Source: Microbulbifer sp. YPW16
GTDB taxonomy: Bacteria; Pseudomonadota; Gammaproteobacteria; Pseudomonadales; Cellvibrionaceae
Direction: 5' to 3'
NCBI RefSeq assembly: GCF_021290385.1
Contig: NZ_CP089928.1
Location: forward strand, 2,988,501 to 3,052,500
Length of the DNA stretch: 64,000 nt
Part shown: positions 1-9,199 of the stretch, one piece after another
How positions within the stretch are numbered: position 1 is the stretch's first letter
Layout of the letters: every line of letters starts with the position of its first letter
Notes under the pieces: generated by a model
Seen by the model: only the letters and a program-made list of their open reading frames with translations
What the model was told of the DNA's origin: nothing
The model's database searches: none
Position numbers and translations under genes: made by a program

Positions 1-556
1 TGATTGCCCGGCTGATTTCCTTCCATACCCGCTCGGCCACCAGGTGCTCGACCTCACCGGCCTCAACCATCTGGCGCATCAGGCCCATGGTGTCGTCGGC
101 AATCTGGAAGCCCAGGTGGTGGTAGCGGGCGGCAAAACGGGCCACCCGCAGTATGCGCAGGGGGTCCTCGGCGAAAGCGGGGGATACGTGGCGCAGCAAC
201 CGGGCTTCAAGGTCGGCGCGACCGTTATAGGGGTCGATCAGCTCGCCGCTGTCATCCTCGGCCATGGCGTTGATGGTGAGGTCGCGGCGCAGCAGGTCCT
301 GCTCCAGGGTGACGTCGGGGTCGGCGTGAACGGTGAAACCACCGTAACCGTGGCCGCTCTTGCGCTCGGTGCGGGCCAGGGCGTACTCCTCGCTGGTATC
401 CGGGTGCAGGAATACGGGGAAGTCGCGGCCTACAGGGGTGAAGCCCTGCGCGCGCATATCGTCTTCGGTTGCACCCACGACCACCCAGTCCCGCTCGTGC
501 ACCGGGCGCTCGAGGAGCCTGTCGCGGACTGCGCCGCCCACCAGGTAGATTTTCAT
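1..556 (-). CDS. cca: CCA tRNA nucleotidyltransferase, 5' part (cut by window edge)
   Basis: The reverse strand reads [20 protein letters not shown] and continues as a class II poly-A polymerase/CCA-adding fold: the GGxVRD nucleotide-binding loop at residues 7-12, then [10 protein letters not shown] and [15 protein letters not shown], which are diagnostic of Cca. The enzyme adds or repairs the 3' CCA end of tRNAs using CTP and ATP. About 185 codons are present and the C-terminal part lies outside the window, so a possible HD phosphohydrolase domain cannot be judged. The ATG is at 556-554. The order cca followed upstream by the SpoVR/YeaH/YeaG genes is the one I know from Pseudomonas. The family call is firm. 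Confidence 0.95.
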   Translation of the reverse strand, partial: MKIYLVGGAVRDRLLERPVHERDWVVVGATEDDMRAQGFTPVGRDFPVFLHPDTSEEYALARTERKSGHGYGGFTVHADPDVTLEQDLLRRDLTINAMAEDDSGELIDPYNGRADLEARLLRHVSPAFAEDPLRILRVARFAARYHHLGFQIADDTMGLMRQMVEAGEVEHLVAERVWKEISRAI

Positions 557-675
557 CGCGGGGGCCTCGCGGGGGGAATACTGCTGTGCCGGTCTCGGCT
601 CTGTACCACTGTAATTCCTTGCGTCCGGCGCCGTGGAGAGCGTTCAAAGAGGAGGGGATTGAGCTTCTGGAAGAT

Positions 676-707
676 AAAAAAAAGGCCCCGAAAAAACAAG
701 GGGGCCC
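676..707 (-). terminator. Intrinsic terminator of the candidate small RNA
   Basis: The minus strand shows GGCCCC, an 11-nt T-rich loop, GGGGCC, then eight Ts (683-676). It lies upstream of cca, so it cannot end any annotated protein gene on that strand; the nearest upstream minus-strand gene is separated by an opposite-strand gene. Confidence 0.8.
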
Positions 708-814
708 AGGGTCTTAGGGTATACGCGTCGGCCCGGGGGCCGAAAAAGACTGTGCCCGGGGACGGGCGGAGTCGCCGGGCGACTCGGGTGGCAGTAAAGA
801 CCTGACTGCCAGAT
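676..814 (-). ncRNA. Candidate structured small RNA (or terminated leader of cca)
   Basis: No protein gene lies here, but the minus strand carries a near-consensus promoter (822-849), then four successive short hairpins and an intrinsic terminator ending in eight Us. Stems: 789-795/805-811 (7 bp), 769-776/778-785 (8-bp arms, in practice a 6-bp stem with a CCCGG loop), 754-758/763-767 (5 bp) and 729-734/737-742 (6 bp), then the terminator. The expected transcript is about 139 nt, and its loops are C-rich (CCCGG, UCCC). I recognise no Rfam family by eye; it is not obviously 6S, RsmY/Z or a riboswitch. Read-through into cca, 120 nt downstream, would make it an attenuated leader instead. Confidence 0.6.
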
Positions 815-821
815 GATGACA

Positions 822-849
822 ATTCTATTAAACCTGTCTTACCTGTCAA
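822..849 (-). promoter_or_regulatory. Sigma-70-type promoter for the candidate small RNA
   Basis: On the minus strand the -35 is TTGACA (849-844, perfect) and the -10 is TAGAAT (827-822, 5 of 6), with a 16-bp spacer. The start is expected near 814-817. The surrounding DNA is AT-rich compared with the GC-rich structured region downstream. Confidence 0.65.
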
Positions 850-1071
850 CAATTCATTTCGAGATTTTATTGAGGGACTTGGGATTACGTTCGTTAATAC
901 ACTATGAGGCCGAGCTAACGGCTGATTTTGCCAAAGCAAGCAGCATATTTTATAAGGGTAGGTCGATATCACAGCATAAATGCGCGTCGGCGGGGGGTGT
1001 TGGCCCCGTACGGTGGCGCAGATTTCGACATGGCCTGTAAGTAACCGCAGATGTTGGGGGAAATAAGAACG

Positions 1072-1638
1072 ATGAACGAACTGCATGTGCTCACCACCGG
1101 GGAAGCGGCGCGTTATTGTGGGGTTAATTTCCGTACGGTGATCCGCTGGATCGAGCGGGGCCAGTTGAAGGCCTACAAGCTGCCGGGGCGGGGCGACCAC
1201 CGGATCTGTGTGGAAGACTTTGTTGGCTTCCTGCGCGACAACGCCATGCCGGTCCCGGCAGAACTGGCCGCGGCCAGCCGCAAGGTCCTGATTATGGCGC
1301 AGAGCCAGGAGCTGATTGCTGCGGGTCGCCAGGCGTTGCAGCAGGGGGGCTGCGAGGTGGATGTGGCCGGCAACAGTTTTGTGGCGGGCACCATGCTGGC
1401 GGCGGCCAAGCCGGCCCTGCTGGTTATCGATGTCAGCCTCGAGCACAACAACGCCTTCGGTATCATCGATCACCTGCGTTCGCGCAATGAGTTTGCGAAT
1501 GTGCGGGTACTGGTCGTGACCGAAGCGTCCGAAAGCGACTCGCAGCGCTGGCTGGATGCGGGGGCAGACGCCGTAATCCAGGGGCCGGGGGATCGCGCCG
1601 AACTGGTGGCCAAGGCGAAGCTGCTGCTGGAAATGTGA
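1072..1638 (+). CDS. Excisionase-type HTH protein with degenerate response-regulator receiver
   Basis: The 188-residue protein starts MNELHVLTTGEAARYCGVNF, an excisionase/MerR-like winged helix (residues ~5-55: TTGEAA, TVIRWIERGQLKAYK, GDHRI). A CheY-like fold follows at ~70-188 (KVLIMAQSQEL, LLVIDVS, VLVVTEAS, DAVIQGPGD). The candidate phosphoacceptor Asp (VIDVS) and the Thr are present, but the usual acidic pair after strand 1 is missing and the conserved Lys is Gln, so this looks like a pseudo-receiver. The start at 1072 is preferred over 1051 because GGGGGA lies about 9 nt ahead. It converges on the SpoVR gene with a 10-bp gap. It is probably a DNA-binding regulator; its target is unknown. 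Confidence 0.8.
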   Translation: MNELHVLTTGEAARYCGVNFRTVIRWIERGQLKAYKLPGRGDHRICVEDFVGFLRDNAMPVPAELAAASRKVLIMAQSQELIAAGRQALQQGGCEVDVAGNSFVAGTMLAAAKPALLVIDVSLEHNNAFGIIDHLRSRNEFANVRVLVVTEASESDSQRWLDAGADAVIQGPGDRAELVAKAKLLLEM

Positions 1639-1648
1639 AGCGCCCGGC

Positions 1649-3229
1649 TCAGATGGGCTTGGGAACCAGCATGGACTCCTCTTCCCGTTCTGTCCGGTCG
1701 CGCCCCTGGTCCGGGCAATGAAAGCTTGCGGTGATCTCATCACCGTGCAGGCTGTTCAGGTGCACATCGAACCCCCAGAGCCGGTGGATATGCCGCAGCA
1801 CTTCCTTGGTGTCCTTGCCCAGGGGGCGGCGGCGATGCTGGGTGTGGTGGAGCGTCAGTGAGCGGTCGCCGCGGTTGGCCACCGAGAACACCTGTATATT
1901 GGGCTCGCGGTTGCCCAGGTTGTACTGTCCCGCCAGGTTAGCTCGCAACTGGCGGTAGCCGTCCTCGTCGTGAATGGCGTTGACCACAATTTCATTTTCG
2001 CGGTCGTCATCACTGATACAAAACAGTTTCATATCCCGCATTACCTTGGGCGACAGGAACTGCAGGATGAAACTCTCATCCTTGAAATCGCGCATGGCAA
2101 ATTGCAGGGTCTCCTTCCAGTTGCTGCCGGCGATGTCCGGGAACCACTCCCGATCCTCTTGCGTCGGCGCCTCGCAGATACGACGCAGGTCGCTGAAAAT
2201 ACTGAAGCCCAGGGTGTAGGGGTTAATGCCGTTGTAATACGGGCTGTCGAACGCCGGCTGGTAGATGACATTGGTGTGGCTCTGCAGGAATTCGATCATG
2301 AATCCCTCGGTCACACGCCCGCGCTTGTACAGCTCGGTTAGCAGCGTGTAGTGCCAGAAGCTCGCCCAGCCCTCGTTCATTACCTGCGTCTGGCGCTGCG
2401 GGTAGAAATACTGCGCCAGCTTGCGCACGATCCGCACCAGCTCCCGCTGCCAGTTTTCCAGCAGGGGGGCGTTCTTCTCGATAAAGTAGAGGATGTTCTC
2501 CTGCGGCTCTTCGGGGAAGCGGTGTGGGCTGTTGCCCTCATCGTCCTCTCCCATTTTGGGGATGGTCCGCCACAGGTCGTTCAGCTGGCGCTGGCGGTAT
2601 TCCTCGCGCTCTTTCTGGCGTCGCTCCTCCTCGACCGCGGAAATTGGGTAGGGCCGCTTGTAGCGGTCGACGCCGTAGTTCATCAGTGCGTGGCAGGAAT
2701 CCAGCACGGCTTCCACCTCGGCCTGGCCGTGGCGCTGCTCACACTCGCGGATATAGTTCTTGGCAAAGATCAGGTAGTCGATGATGCTGCTGGCATCGGT
2801 CCAGGAGCGGAACAGGTAGTTTCCCTTGAAAAATGAGTTGTGGCCGTAGCAGGCATGCGCAATCACCAGCGCCTGCATGGTCATGGTGTTCTCTTCCATC
2901 AGGTAGGCAATACAGGGATTGGAGTTGATCACAATCTCGTATGCCAGGCCCATCAGTCCGCGCTGGTAGTTATTCTCCACACTGATGAATTGCTTGCCGA
3001 ACGACCAGTGGTTGTAGCCCACCGGCATACCCACCGAGGAGTAGGCGTCCATCATTTGCTCGGAGCTGATTACCTCGATCTGGTTGGGGTAAGTGTCGAG
3101 GCCAAACTCCTCGGCAAGCTCGGCTATGGCGCGGTCGTATTCCCGGATCAGCTCGAAGGTCCACTCGGATGTAGTGGATATGGGGCCCTCGGCATGCGCA
3201 TCCGGCGAAGAGCTGGCTTGATCGAACAT
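1649..3229 (-). CDS. ycgB: SpoVR/YcgB family protein
   Basis: The 526-residue protein carries the SpoVR family hallmarks: YPNQIEVISSEQMMDAYSSV, NHWSFGKQF, IAHACYGHNSFFKGNY, MNEGWASFWHY and VIYQPAFDSPYYNGINPYTLG. The family is cytoplasmic and of unresolved biochemical role; in enterobacteria it is co-regulated with yeaGH in starvation and stationary phase. It is the last gene of a three-gene minus-strand operon: its ATG overlaps the stop of the YeaH gene by 1 nt (TAATG), which suggests translational coupling. Length is typical of the family. Family assignment is firm; function is only known as stress-related. Confidence 0.95.
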   Translation of the reverse strand: MFDQASSSPDAHAEGPISTTSEWTFELIREYDRAIAELAEEFGLDTYPNQIEVISSEQMMDAYSSVGMPVGYNHWSFGKQFISVENNYQRGLMGLAYEIVINSNPCIAYLMEENTMTMQALVIAHACYGHNSFFKGNYLFRSWTDASSIIDYLIFAKNYIRECEQRHGQAEVEAVLDSCHALMNYGVDRYKRPYPISAVEEERRQKEREEYRQRQLNDLWRTIPKMGEDDEGNSPHRFPEEPQENILYFIEKNAPLLENWQRELVRIVRKLAQYFYPQRQTQVMNEGWASFWHYTLLTELYKRGRVTEGFMIEFLQSHTNVIYQPAFDSPYYNGINPYTLGFSIFSDLRRICEAPTQEDREWFPDIAGSNWKETLQFAMRDFKDESFILQFLSPKVMRDMKLFCISDDDRENEIVVNAIHDEDGYRQLRANLAGQYNLGNREPNIQVFSVANRGDRSLTLHHTQHRRRPLGKDTKEVLRHIHRLWGFDVHLNSLHGDEITASFHCPDQGRDRTEREEESMLVPKPI

Positions 3230-4509
3230 TACGCGCTCACCTTCTGGCTGAACAACTGGCGGAAGACCGGGTAGATATCCTGTACATCGACGATCTGCTC
3301 CATGGCGAAGTGCTCGGGAAACAGCGTCCGGACACTTTCGTACTCCTCCCAGAGTGCCTGGTGGTCCCGGGGCGTAATCTCCACATAGGAGTAGTACTGC
3401 ACGTGGGGCATGATGTCGTCGATCAGGATCTTGTGGCAGGTGCTGGAGTCGTCGTTCCAGTTATCGCCATCGGAGGCCTGGGCACCGTAGATGTTCCACT
3501 CGCTGGCCGGATACCGCTCGCGCATCACCGTGCGCATCAGCTTGAGGGCGCTGGAGACGATGGTGCCGCCGGTTTCCCGTGAATAGAAGAATTCCTCCTC
3601 GTCCACTTCCTTGGCGCTGGTGTGGTGGCGGATAAATACCACCTCGGTGTATTCGTAGCTGCGTTGCAGGAACAGGTACAAAAGAAGGAAGAAACGCTTG
3701 GCCATGTCCTTGGTGGCCTGGTTCATGGAGCCGGACACATCCATCAGGCAGAACATCACGGCACGGGAGCGGGGCCGGGGCTGCTTCACCAGCAGGTTGT
3801 ATTTCAGGTCGAAATCGTCGAGGAAGGGAACCCGTTTCACGCGTCCACGCAGGTCGGCGATCTGGCCCTGCAGCAGGTCCACGCGGCGCTGGTCCCGCAG
3901 TGCGGGATCCTTGTTCTCTTCCTGCTCGAGCTCCTCCTCCAGCAGGCGGATATTGCGGCGCTTGCTGCTGGTAAGTGCAATCCGGCGGGCGTGAGCCGCG
4001 CGGAGGGACCGCACTACGTTCAGGCGGCCGGGCGTACCCTCGTTGCTGATACCGGCACGCACCACCTGAAAGGATTCATTGCCGGCGAGTCGGCGCTTGA
4101 CCATGTTCGGCAGCTGCAGGCCCTCGAACATAAAGTCGAGAAATTCCTCCTGCGAGATCTGGAACACAAACTCGTCCATGCCCTCGCCGCTGTCGCTGGC
4201 ACTGCCGCCACCGCCGCCGGAGCCGGACTGCTGCCCCTGACGGGGAATCCGGTCGCCGGTGGAAAACTGCTTGTTGCCCGGCAGTACCCTGTCTACATGA
4301 CCGCCGGCGCCGTGGGAGAAGATGGGCTCGCTGATATCCCGGGTGGGAATACTGATACGCTCGCCCTTCTCCATATCGGTGATCGAGCGACTGTTCATCG
4401 CCTCGCCTACAGCCTTCTTGATATGCGCTTTATAGCGCTGCAGGAAACGCTGCCGGTTCACCGTGCTCTTGTTTTTACCGTTGAGCCGACGGTCGATGAT
4501 GTAGCTCAT
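3229..4509 (-). CDS. yeaH: YeaH/YhbH family protein (DUF444, VWA-like)
   Basis: The 426-residue protein begins [20 protein letters not shown] as DUF444 proteins do, has a Gly/Ser-rich linker after [19 protein letters not shown], and a VWA-like segment [20 protein letters not shown] with the metal-site DxSGS. The family partners the PrkA-type kinase YeaG and the SpoVR protein in a conserved stress operon. It lies 16 bp downstream of the kinase gene and overlaps the SpoVR gene by 1 nt. The product is probably cytoplasmic; a metal-dependent protein-interaction role is inferred from the VWA motif and is not shown by the sequence. Confidence 0.95.
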   Translation of the reverse strand: MSYIIDRRLNGKNKSTVNRQRFLQRYKAHIKKAVGEAMNSRSITDMEKGERISIPTRDISEPIFSHGAGGHVDRVLPGNKQFSTGDRIPRQGQQSGSGGGGGSASDSGEGMDEFVFQISQEEFLDFMFEGLQLPNMVKRRLAGNESFQVVRAGISNEGTPGRLNVVRSLRAAHARRIALTSSKRRNIRLLEEELEQEENKDPALRDQRRVDLLQGQIADLRGRVKRVPFLDDFDLKYNLLVKQPRPRSRAVMFCLMDVSGSMNQATKDMAKRFFLLLYLFLQRSYEYTEVVFIRHHTSAKEVDEEEFFYSRETGGTIVSSALKLMRTVMRERYPASEWNIYGAQASDGDNWNDDSSTCHKILIDDIMPHVQYYSYVEITPRDHQALWEEYESVRTLFPEHFAMEQIVDVQDIYPVFRQLFSQKVSA

Positions 4510-4525
4510 AAACCCCTACAGCCGG

Positions 4526-6451
4526 TTACTGCGATTTGCGTACCCGCAGGTACCACTCCGATAACAGTCGAACCTGTTTCTCGGTATAACCCCGTTCCAC
4601 CATGCGATCGACAAAGTCGGCGTGCTTCTTCTTGTCGTCCGCTGAAGCCTTGGTGTTGAAGGAGATAACCGGGAGCAGGTCCTCGGTATTGGAGAACATT
4701 TTCTTCTCGATCACTGCGCGCAGCTTTTCATAGGAGCGCCAGTCCGGGTTTTTGCCCTGGTTGTTGGCGCGGGCGCGCAGCACGAAGTTGACGATCTCGT
4801 TGCGGAAGTCTTTCGGGTTGGAGATGCCGGCGGGCTTCTCGGTCTTCTCCAGTTCCTCGTTCAGGGCGCCGCGGTCGAGAATCTCGCCGGTCTCCGGGTC
4901 GCGGTACTCCTGGTCCTGGATCCAGAAATCGGCGTAGGTGACGTAGCGATCAAACAGGTTCTGGCCATATTCGGCGTAGGACTCCAGGTAGGCGGTCTGG
5001 ATTTCCTTGCCGATAAACTCCACATAGCGCGGTGCCAGGTATTCCTTGATAAAGCCCAGGTACTTCTCCTGGTATTCCGGCGGGAACTGCTCCTGCTCGA
5101 TCTGCTGCTCCAGCACGTAGAGGAGGTGTACCGGGTTGGCGGCCACTTCGGTGGCGTCAAAGTTGAATACCTTGGAAAGGATCTTGAACGCGAAGCGGGT
5201 AGAGAGGCCGTTCATGCCCTCATCTACACCGGCATTGTCACGGTATTCCTGGATGGTTTTGGCCTTGGGGTCGGTGTCCTTGAGGTTCTCACCATCATAG
5301 ATTCGCATCTTGGAATAGATACTCGAATTCTCCGGCGCCTTGATCCGGGATAACACGGAGAATTGCGCCAGCATGCGCAGGGTGTCGGGCGCACAGGGGG
5401 CCCTGTTCAGGGAGCTGTTTTCCAGCAACTTCTGGTAGATCTTGATTTCTTCCAGCACCCGCACGCAGTAGGGAACCTTGACGATATAGATGCGATCGAG
5501 GAACGCCTCGTTGTTGCGGTTGTTGCGGAAGGACTGCCACTCGGACTCGTTGGAGTGGGCGAGAATAATGCCATTGAATGGGATGGAGCCCAGGCCCTCG
5601 GTGCTGTTGTAGTTGCCTTCCTGGGTTGCAGTCAGCAGTGGGTGGAGCACCTTGATCGGCGCCTTGAACATCTCCACAAACTCCATCAGGCCCTGGTTGG
5701 CGCGGCACAGGCTGCCCGAGAAGCTGTAAGCATCGGGGTCATTCTGGGGAAAGTCCTCAAGCTTGCGGATATCCACCTTGCCCACCAGCGAGGAAATGTC
5801 CTGGTTGTTCTCGTCGCCGGGCTCGGTCTTGGAAATTGCCACCTGGTCGAGAATGGACGGGCGGACTTTCACCACCCGGAACTTGCTGATATCGCCCTGG
5901 TACTCATGCAGTCGCTTCATGGCCCAGGGAGACATGATGGTATTCACGTAGCGGCGGGGAATGCCGTAATCCTCCTCGAGAATCTGCCCGTCCTCTTCTG
6001 GAGAGAACAGGCTGAGGGGCGATTCAAACACTGGTGAGCCCTTGATGGCGTAAATGGGGATCTTCTCCATCAGCGCCTTGAGCCGCTCCGCCAGGGAGGA
6101 CTTGCCGCCACCCACCGGACCCAGCAGGTAGAGGATCTGCTTTTTCTCCTCAAGGCCCTGGGCTGCGTGGCGGAAGAAGGAAACGATCTGCTCGATCGCT
6201 TCCTCCATGCCGTAGAACTCGCTGAAGGCAGCGTAACGCTTGATCACTTTGTTGGAAAAGATACGCGACAGGCGTGGATCGTGGGAGGTGTCAATCAATT
6301 CTGCCTCGCCGATCGCCATCAGCATGCGTTCCGCCGGAGAGGCGTAGGCGCTGGGGTCCGCCTTGCACAGCTCCAGGTAGTCCTGGATGCTGAGCTCCTC
6401 TTCCTGGATGGACTCGTACCTTTCCTGGTAGTGATTGAAAATCGTATTCAT
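4526..6451 (-). CDS. yeaG: PrkA/YeaG serine protein kinase
   Basis: The 641-residue protein closely follows E. coli YeaG in my recall: it starts MNTIFNHYQERYESIQEEEL, has an AAA-type P-loop GPVGGGKS at residues 111-118, and a C-terminal PrkA domain ending FVDRMVERGYTEKQVRLLSE. The frame stays open upstream to 6706, but the start at 6451 matches the family N-terminus and has GGGAG 5 nt ahead; the longer leader is GC-rich and not family-like. It heads the yeaG-yeaH-ycgB operon, which in enterobacteria responds to nitrogen starvation and stationary phase. No clear sigma-54 site was seen in the 370-bp upstream region. Confidence 0.95.
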   Translation of the reverse strand: MNTIFNHYQERYESIQEEELSIQDYLELCKADPSAYASPAERMLMAIGEAELIDTSHDPRLSRIFSNKVIKRYAAFSEFYGMEEAIEQIVSFFRHAAQGLEEKKQILYLLGPVGGGKSSLAERLKALMEKIPIYAIKGSPVFESPLSLFSPEEDGQILEEDYGIPRRYVNTIMSPWAMKRLHEYQGDISKFRVVKVRPSILDQVAISKTEPGDENNQDISSLVGKVDIRKLEDFPQNDPDAYSFSGSLCRANQGLMEFVEMFKAPIKVLHPLLTATQEGNYNSTEGLGSIPFNGIILAHSNESEWQSFRNNRNNEAFLDRIYIVKVPYCVRVLEEIKIYQKLLENSSLNRAPCAPDTLRMLAQFSVLSRIKAPENSSIYSKMRIYDGENLKDTDPKAKTIQEYRDNAGVDEGMNGLSTRFAFKILSKVFNFDATEVAANPVHLLYVLEQQIEQEQFPPEYQEKYLGFIKEYLAPRYVEFIGKEIQTAYLESYAEYGQNLFDRYVTYADFWIQDQEYRDPETGEILDRGALNEELEKTEKPAGISNPKDFRNEIVNFVLRARANNQGKNPDWRSYEKLRAVIEKKMFSNTEDLLPVISFNTKASADDKKKHADFVDRMVERGYTEKQVRLLSEWYLRVRKSQ

Positions 6452-6821
6452 TGACAACTCCCTGTAGCGTGTCGGGCGACCTTCGTGTTCCAGTCGGGGC
6501 TCAGGCTCGCGGGATACTGCGCCGGGGGTGACCAGGCCATGGACTGTCGGCGAGATGGTGGCGCCCTGGGGGCGACACTGGTGCTGAATCGCGCTGCTGC
6601 GCTTAAACCAAAATCTATCTTTATTTCCGGTCCCTCGATGACCGGGCGGCGCTGCCGGGACGCGCCGGGCGAGGAAAATTACTTTTTGCTCTCGCTTTTC
6701 CAGCATAGCTCTCCCTTAAAGGGAGACGCCGGAGAGACCTCAATACAGGTTGAAAAGGGCGGCAGTTTTGCGCTCTACTTACGCCCCATTCCCGAGAACT
6801 AAAAAATGAAGGGCCAGACCC
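6452..6821. other. Divergent intergenic region between yeaG and galE
   Basis: This 370-bp region has no convincing gene. It holds a perfect palindrome with 7-bp arms around one base (CTCCCTT-A-AAGGGAG, 6711-6725), which could be an operator, and a weak sigma-70 candidate for galE (next entry). I saw no convincing -12/-24 sigma-54 element for yeaG. Confidence 0.5.
6750..6779 (+). promoter_or_regulatory. Possible galE promoter
   Basis: TTGAAA (6750-6755, 5 of 6), an 18-bp spacer and TCTACT (6774-6779, 4 of 6), 43 bp before the galE ATG. The match is modest. Confidence 0.35.
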
Positions 6822-7847
6822 ATGGCAATACTTGTGACCGGCGGGGCCGGCTACATTGGCACCCATACCTGCGTGGAACTGATCAGCGCTGGCTGGCAGC
6901 CGGTGGTGCTGGACAACCTGTGCAACAGCAGCGAGGCCGCCCTGCACCGGGTCGAGGCCATTACCGGCCAGCCGGTCAGTTTCCATCGTGGGGACATCGC
7001 CGATGAGCAGGTGCTGCGGGAAATATTTTCCCAATACCAGATAGATGCGGTGATTCATTTTGCCGGCCTGAAAGCCGTTGGCGAGTCGGTGGCACAGCCC
7101 CTGCGTTATTACGAGAATAATGTGGCGGGGACCCTGGCCTTATGCCGGGTCATGGAGGAGTTTGGCGTCAGGCAGCTGATCTTCAGTTCCTCCGCAACGG
7201 TCTACGGGGATCCGGCCAGCGTACCGATCCGCGAGGATTTCCCCACCGGCGCCACCAATCCCTACGGTGCCAGTAAGTTGATGGTGGAAGACATTATGCG
7301 TGACCTGTGCGCGGCCCCTGATGCGGGCTGGAAGGTCAGCCTGTTGCGCTATTTCAATCCCATCGGCGCCCACGAGAGTGGCACTATCGGTGAAGATCCC
7401 CAGGGTATTCCCAACAACCTGCTGCCATATGTTGCCCAGGTGGCCGTGGGGCGCCTGCCCGAGCTGCAGGTGTTCGGCAACGATTACCCGACTGTGGATG
7501 GCACTGGCGTACGCGACTATATCCACGTGGTGGACCTGGCTCGCGGCCATGTGGCAGCCCTGGAGAAGTTGGGCCGTGGGGACACCGACAGCGGATGTTA
7601 CACCTACAACCTGGGGACCGGTCGAGGCAGTTCCGTGCTGGAAATTGTAAAAGCTTTTGAAGAGGCCTCCGGTCGTGCCATTCCTTTCAAGGTGGTGCCG
7701 CGCCGCCCCGGCGATATCGCCGAATGCTACGCCGACCCGACAACGGCGGAGCGAGAGCTGGGATGGAAAGCGGAATATGACCTGCCGCGCATGGTGGAAG
7801 ACACCTGGCGCTGGCAGTCGCAGAATCCTCAGGGCTACCAGGGCTGA
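6822..7847 (+). CDS. galE: UDP-glucose 4-epimerase
   Basis: The 341-residue protein is an extended short-chain dehydrogenase. It has the NAD-binding GGAGYIG at residues 7-13, [12 protein letters not shown], the catalytic Ser of SSSATVYG (about 124), and the YxxxK pair in YGASK (Tyr148, Lys152). C-terminal [16 protein letters not shown] and [11 protein letters not shown] are typical of GalE. It interconverts UDP-glucose and UDP-galactose for exopolysaccharide or LPS sugars. Its length is normal. It is monocistronic and converges on the CapA-like gene. Confidence 0.95.
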   Translation: MAILVTGGAGYIGTHTCVELISAGWQPVVLDNLCNSSEAALHRVEAITGQPVSFHRGDIADEQVLREIFSQYQIDAVIHFAGLKAVGESVAQPLRYYENNVAGTLALCRVMEEFGVRQLIFSSSATVYGDPASVPIREDFPTGATNPYGASKLMVEDIMRDLCAAPDAGWKVSLLRYFNPIGAHESGTIGEDPQGIPNNLLPYVAQVAVGRLPELQVFGNDYPTVDGTGVRDYIHVVDLARGHVAALEKLGRGDTDSGCYTYNLGTGRGSSVLEIVKAFEEASGRAIPFKVVPRRPGDIAECYADPTTAERELGWKAEYDLPRMVEDTWRWQSQNPQGYQG

Positions 7848-7896
7848 CCCTGCCGGAAAGGGATGCCCACGCCTGGACAAGTGATGACTGTTGCCG

Positions 7897-8988
7897 CTAC
7901 CACTCCAGGAAGAAGCTGGTATCGGCCGCCCCCGGGCGGAGTTGCCCACCAAAGCGGCGGCACTCGCGGTCCAGTTTCTTCCTGAGCCACTCCCGGTCCA
8001 TCTCCGGCGCCTGCTCCAGTCGCAACCGCCGCGACTGGAGTGGGATCAGCTCCAGCGACTGCAATGCTCCATCTTCATTCAGCTCCACGCAGTACAGCAC
8101 CCGCAAGTCCGGCCGGAACTCTTCCTGGCCACCGATACCTTCGTAGTCGTTAATCAGGTCACCGCAGCCGTACAGGATCGGCCTGTCGCGGTAGACTTCG
8201 ATTGCCTTCGGGTGATGGGAGGAGTGACCGCACACCAGGTCGATGCCGCCTTCTATCAACCGGTGGGCAAATTGTTGTTGCTCGGCGGGTACGGCGTATC
8301 CCCAGTTGCCGCCCCAGTGTACTGACACCATGGTGACGTCTCCGGGGCTGCGGATGGCGTTGATGCGACTAACAATATTGTCGGCCATCTCCGCTGACAG
8401 GTTGTCTGCACGGCACACTCCGGCCGTGTCCGGCGTGGCCGCCCAGACCGGGGGAATGCCACTACTGCCATGACCACAGGCAAGTACCAGCAACCTTTGC
8501 GTGCCAGCTTCCATGACAGCCGGCCTGCAGGCATCCTGTATCAGGTTGCCTGCACCGACTGTTTTGATTTCCACTTCGCGAAGACGCGCCAGTGTCTCTT
8601 CCAGTCCTGCATAACCCCAGTCCAGGACATGGTTATTGGCGAGGCTACAGATGTCGACTTCCGCCACCGTAAGGCATTGCAGGTTGGCCGGGTGCATACG
8701 GTAGTGGATACCCTTGCCCGGCCAGCAGTCGTCACTGGTGGTGACAGCCGTTTCCAGGTTAATGACCCGTAAGTCTGGACGACGGGCCTGCATGACTGTA
8801 AGGGCATCACCCCAGATGTAGTCCGGTGAGACGGGCAGGGGAATGGGGCCATTGCGCTGCTCGGCGAGGGCTACATAGTCATAGGCAGATTTCAGCCAGG
8901 ACTCGTAGATTCTCGGATTGCAGGGGCTCGGGAGTATCTGGTCGATACCCCGTCCGGTCATGACATCGCCGGCAATAAGCAGTCGCAT
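7897..8988 (-). CDS. CapA/PgsA-like metallophosphatase family protein
   Basis: The protein begins MRLLIAGDVMTGRGIDQILP and carries the PGA_cap pattern: GDVMTGRG near the N-terminus, INLETAVT, CSLANNHVLDWG, VSVHWGGNW and a C-terminal VCGHSSHHPKAIEVY segment. CapA homologues act in poly-gamma-glutamate capsule assembly, but here there are no capsule neighbours and neither a signal peptide nor a membrane anchor, so the protein appears cytoplasmic. The ATG at 8988 (363 residues) is preferred: AAGGAG lies 11 nt ahead, whereas an in-frame GTG at 9000 would overlap that Shine-Dalgarno. The substrate is unknown. Confidence 0.85.
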   Translation of the reverse strand: MRLLIAGDVMTGRGIDQILPSPCNPRIYESWLKSAYDYVALAEQRNGPIPLPVSPDYIWGDALTVMQARRPDLRVINLETAVTTSDDCWPGKGIHYRMHPANLQCLTVAEVDICSLANNHVLDWGYAGLEETLARLREVEIKTVGAGNLIQDACRPAVMEAGTQRLLVLACGHGSSGIPPVWAATPDTAGVCRADNLSAEMADNIVSRINAIRSPGDVTMVSVHWGGNWGYAVPAEQQQFAHRLIEGGIDLVCGHSSHHPKAIEVYRDRPILYGCGDLINDYEGIGGQEEFRPDLRVLYCVELNEDGALQSLELIPLQSRRLRLEQAPEMDREWLRKKLDRECRRFGGQLRPGAADTSFFLEW

Positions 8989-9112
8989 ATCCCGGGCCAC
9001 TCCTTATAGACAAAAATAAAAACCCAATAACAGAGTTTCTTCGTCTACATTTGAAATTATATTCTCAAGTAAAATTGAATAAAAAAATTAAACTCTCCAT
9101 ATGATTCTTGAT

Positions 9113-9141
9113 TTGACGAGCATTTGGGGCGAATGAAGAAT
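9113..9141 (+). promoter_or_regulatory. Candidate promoter of the microcin operon
   Basis: TTGACG (9113-9118, 5 of 6), a 17-bp spacer and AAGAAT (9136-9141, 4 of 6). A second, weaker pair, TTGAAT-N17-TAAAAC, lies closer to the first gene. Which is used cannot be told from sequence. Confidence 0.4.
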
Positions 9142-9159
9142 TTTAGTGCATAATTTTCT

Positions 9160-9199
9160 AATAGCTGTCAGAAATATTTTCATTTTTTTTCAATAGCTG
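9160..9199 (+). repeat. Paired direct repeat AATAGCTG
   Basis: Two identical 8-bp copies at 9160-9167 and 9192-9199, spaced 32 bp, downstream of the candidate -10. Helically phased repeats are typical of activator or repressor dimers, but no regulator gene is in the island. Confidence 0.4.

Noticed and set aside
6452..6706. N-terminal extension of the YeaG kinase
   Set aside because: The frame is open, but the family N-terminus starts at 6451 with a good Shine-Dalgarno.
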